Assembly (NCBI GenBank): GCA_031255055.1
Contig: JAIRTG010000144.1
Location: forward strand, 1 to 13,849
Direction of reading: 5' to 3'
DNA: 13,849 nucleotides
Source: Prevotellaceae bacterium
Lineage (GTDB): Bacteria; Bacteroidota; Bacteroidia; Bacteroidales; Paludibacteraceae
Shown here: piece after piece, positions 13,789-13,849 of the stretch
Position numbering within the stretch: the first letter of the stretch is position 1
Layout of the letters: each line of letters starts with the position of its first letter
Notes under the pieces: generated by a model
The model's input: only the letters and a program-made list of their open reading frames with translations
What the model was told of the DNA's origin: nothing
The model's database searches: none
Position numbers and translations under genes: made by a program

Positions 13789-13805
13789 GCGGGGCGCTGC
13801 CCCGC
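13789..13805 (+). other. GC-rich hairpin of the right repeat element
   Basis: GCGGGGC and GCCCCGC form a perfect 7-bp stem around GCT, extendable by a T-A pair. The loop differs from that of the left copy (read on the same strand sense, GCT here against TCT there), while the stem is identical. No T-run follows. Confidence 0.7.
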
Positions 13806-13820
13806 AACGCCCCGTAAGAC

Positions 13821-13848
13821 AGTGATTAGTGATTAGTGATTAGTGATT
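13821..13848 (+). repeat. Tandem heptamer array, AGTGATT x4
   Basis: Four perfect head-to-tail copies of AGTGATT reach the window edge and may continue beyond it. Degenerate copies of the same heptamer lie at the outer end of the left element (about 78-95, reverse strand) and directly after the lipoprotein stop (13523-13536). Confidence 0.9.
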
Positions 13849-13849
13849 A

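Larger units (their letters stand above)
13575..13849 (+). repeat. Modular 3'-end repeat element, right copy
   Basis: This non-coding element fills the right end of the window after the lipoprotein gene. Read on the plus strand, it has three modules whose GGTCTTCC-type ends fall at 13630, 13702 and 13776 (spacing 72 and 74 bp). Each consists of a G-run, CTCCCCCTCGCT, a small GC hairpin and the TCTTCC end, with A/G-rich spacers between them. The GC hairpin (13789-13805), the shared ACGCCCCG and AAGACAGTGATT, and the heptamer array follow. The left element (75-262) is the same in reverse complement but with two modules. The element may continue past the window edge. Confidence 0.85.

Noticed and set aside
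75..13849. Composite transposon or integrative element bounded by the inverted repeats
   Set aside because: No transposase, integrase or target-site duplication is visible, and the enclosed genes are core metabolic and envelope genes in a typical Bacteroidota order.
13575..13849. CRISPR-like array from the 72-75 bp periodic modules
   Set aside because: The whole module is conserved, with no alternation of short exact repeats and unique spacers, and no cas gene is present.

Overview
The window looks like chromosomal DNA from a member of the Bacteroidota, most likely the order Bacteroidales. Four things point there: the lysS-gpsA-pgi gene order with the protein lengths usual in that group; a 627-residue porin of a Bacteroidota-type family; promoter -7 boxes that fit TAnnTTTG; and start codons preceded by A/T-rich sequence instead of Shine-Dalgarno motifs. 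I cannot name a genus. Nine protein genes are supported. No tRNA, rRNA, CRISPR array, transposase or phage gene was seen.

Layout. Positions 283-4542 (minus strand) hold lysS, gpsA and pgi, transcribed leftwards: lysyl-tRNA synthetase, glycerol-3-phosphate dehydrogenase and glucose-6-phosphate isomerase. A divergent A/T-rich intergenic region (4543-4809) separates them from rightward genes. These are a cyclophilin-type peptidyl-prolyl isomerase lipoprotein (4810-5640, followed by a strong intrinsic terminator) and a 996-residue protein of unknown role (5875-8865). The latter has two receiver-like domains joined to the nucleotide-binding domain of pyruvate phosphate dikinase/PEP synthase. Next comes a tight rightward group: outer-membrane porin (9001-10884), membrane-anchored solute-binding-like protein (10903-11787) and MetA-type homoserine acyltransferase (11827-12738). 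A small lipoprotein with a BamE/SmpA-like motif and a long Ser/Asn/Arg tail (12821-13516) closes the coding part.

Both ends carry the same non-coding repeat element (about 75-262 and 13575-13849) in inverted orientation. Each is built of 72-75 bp modules, then a GC-rich hairpin, then AGTGATT heptamers. In both places the element lies just 3' of a gene and reads in the same direction relative to that gene, so it would form the 3' tail of the pgi and the lipoprotein transcripts. Module hairpins keep pairing while their bases change. This element and the receiver/PPDK-like fusion are the two most interesting items. A 35-bp tandem duplication at the metA start, which creates a 14-codon upstream reading frame, is third.

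The genes are mostly housekeeping (translation, central carbon and lipid precursor metabolism, methionine synthesis) plus envelope proteins. Nothing suggests a mobile island, even though inverted repeats bracket the region.
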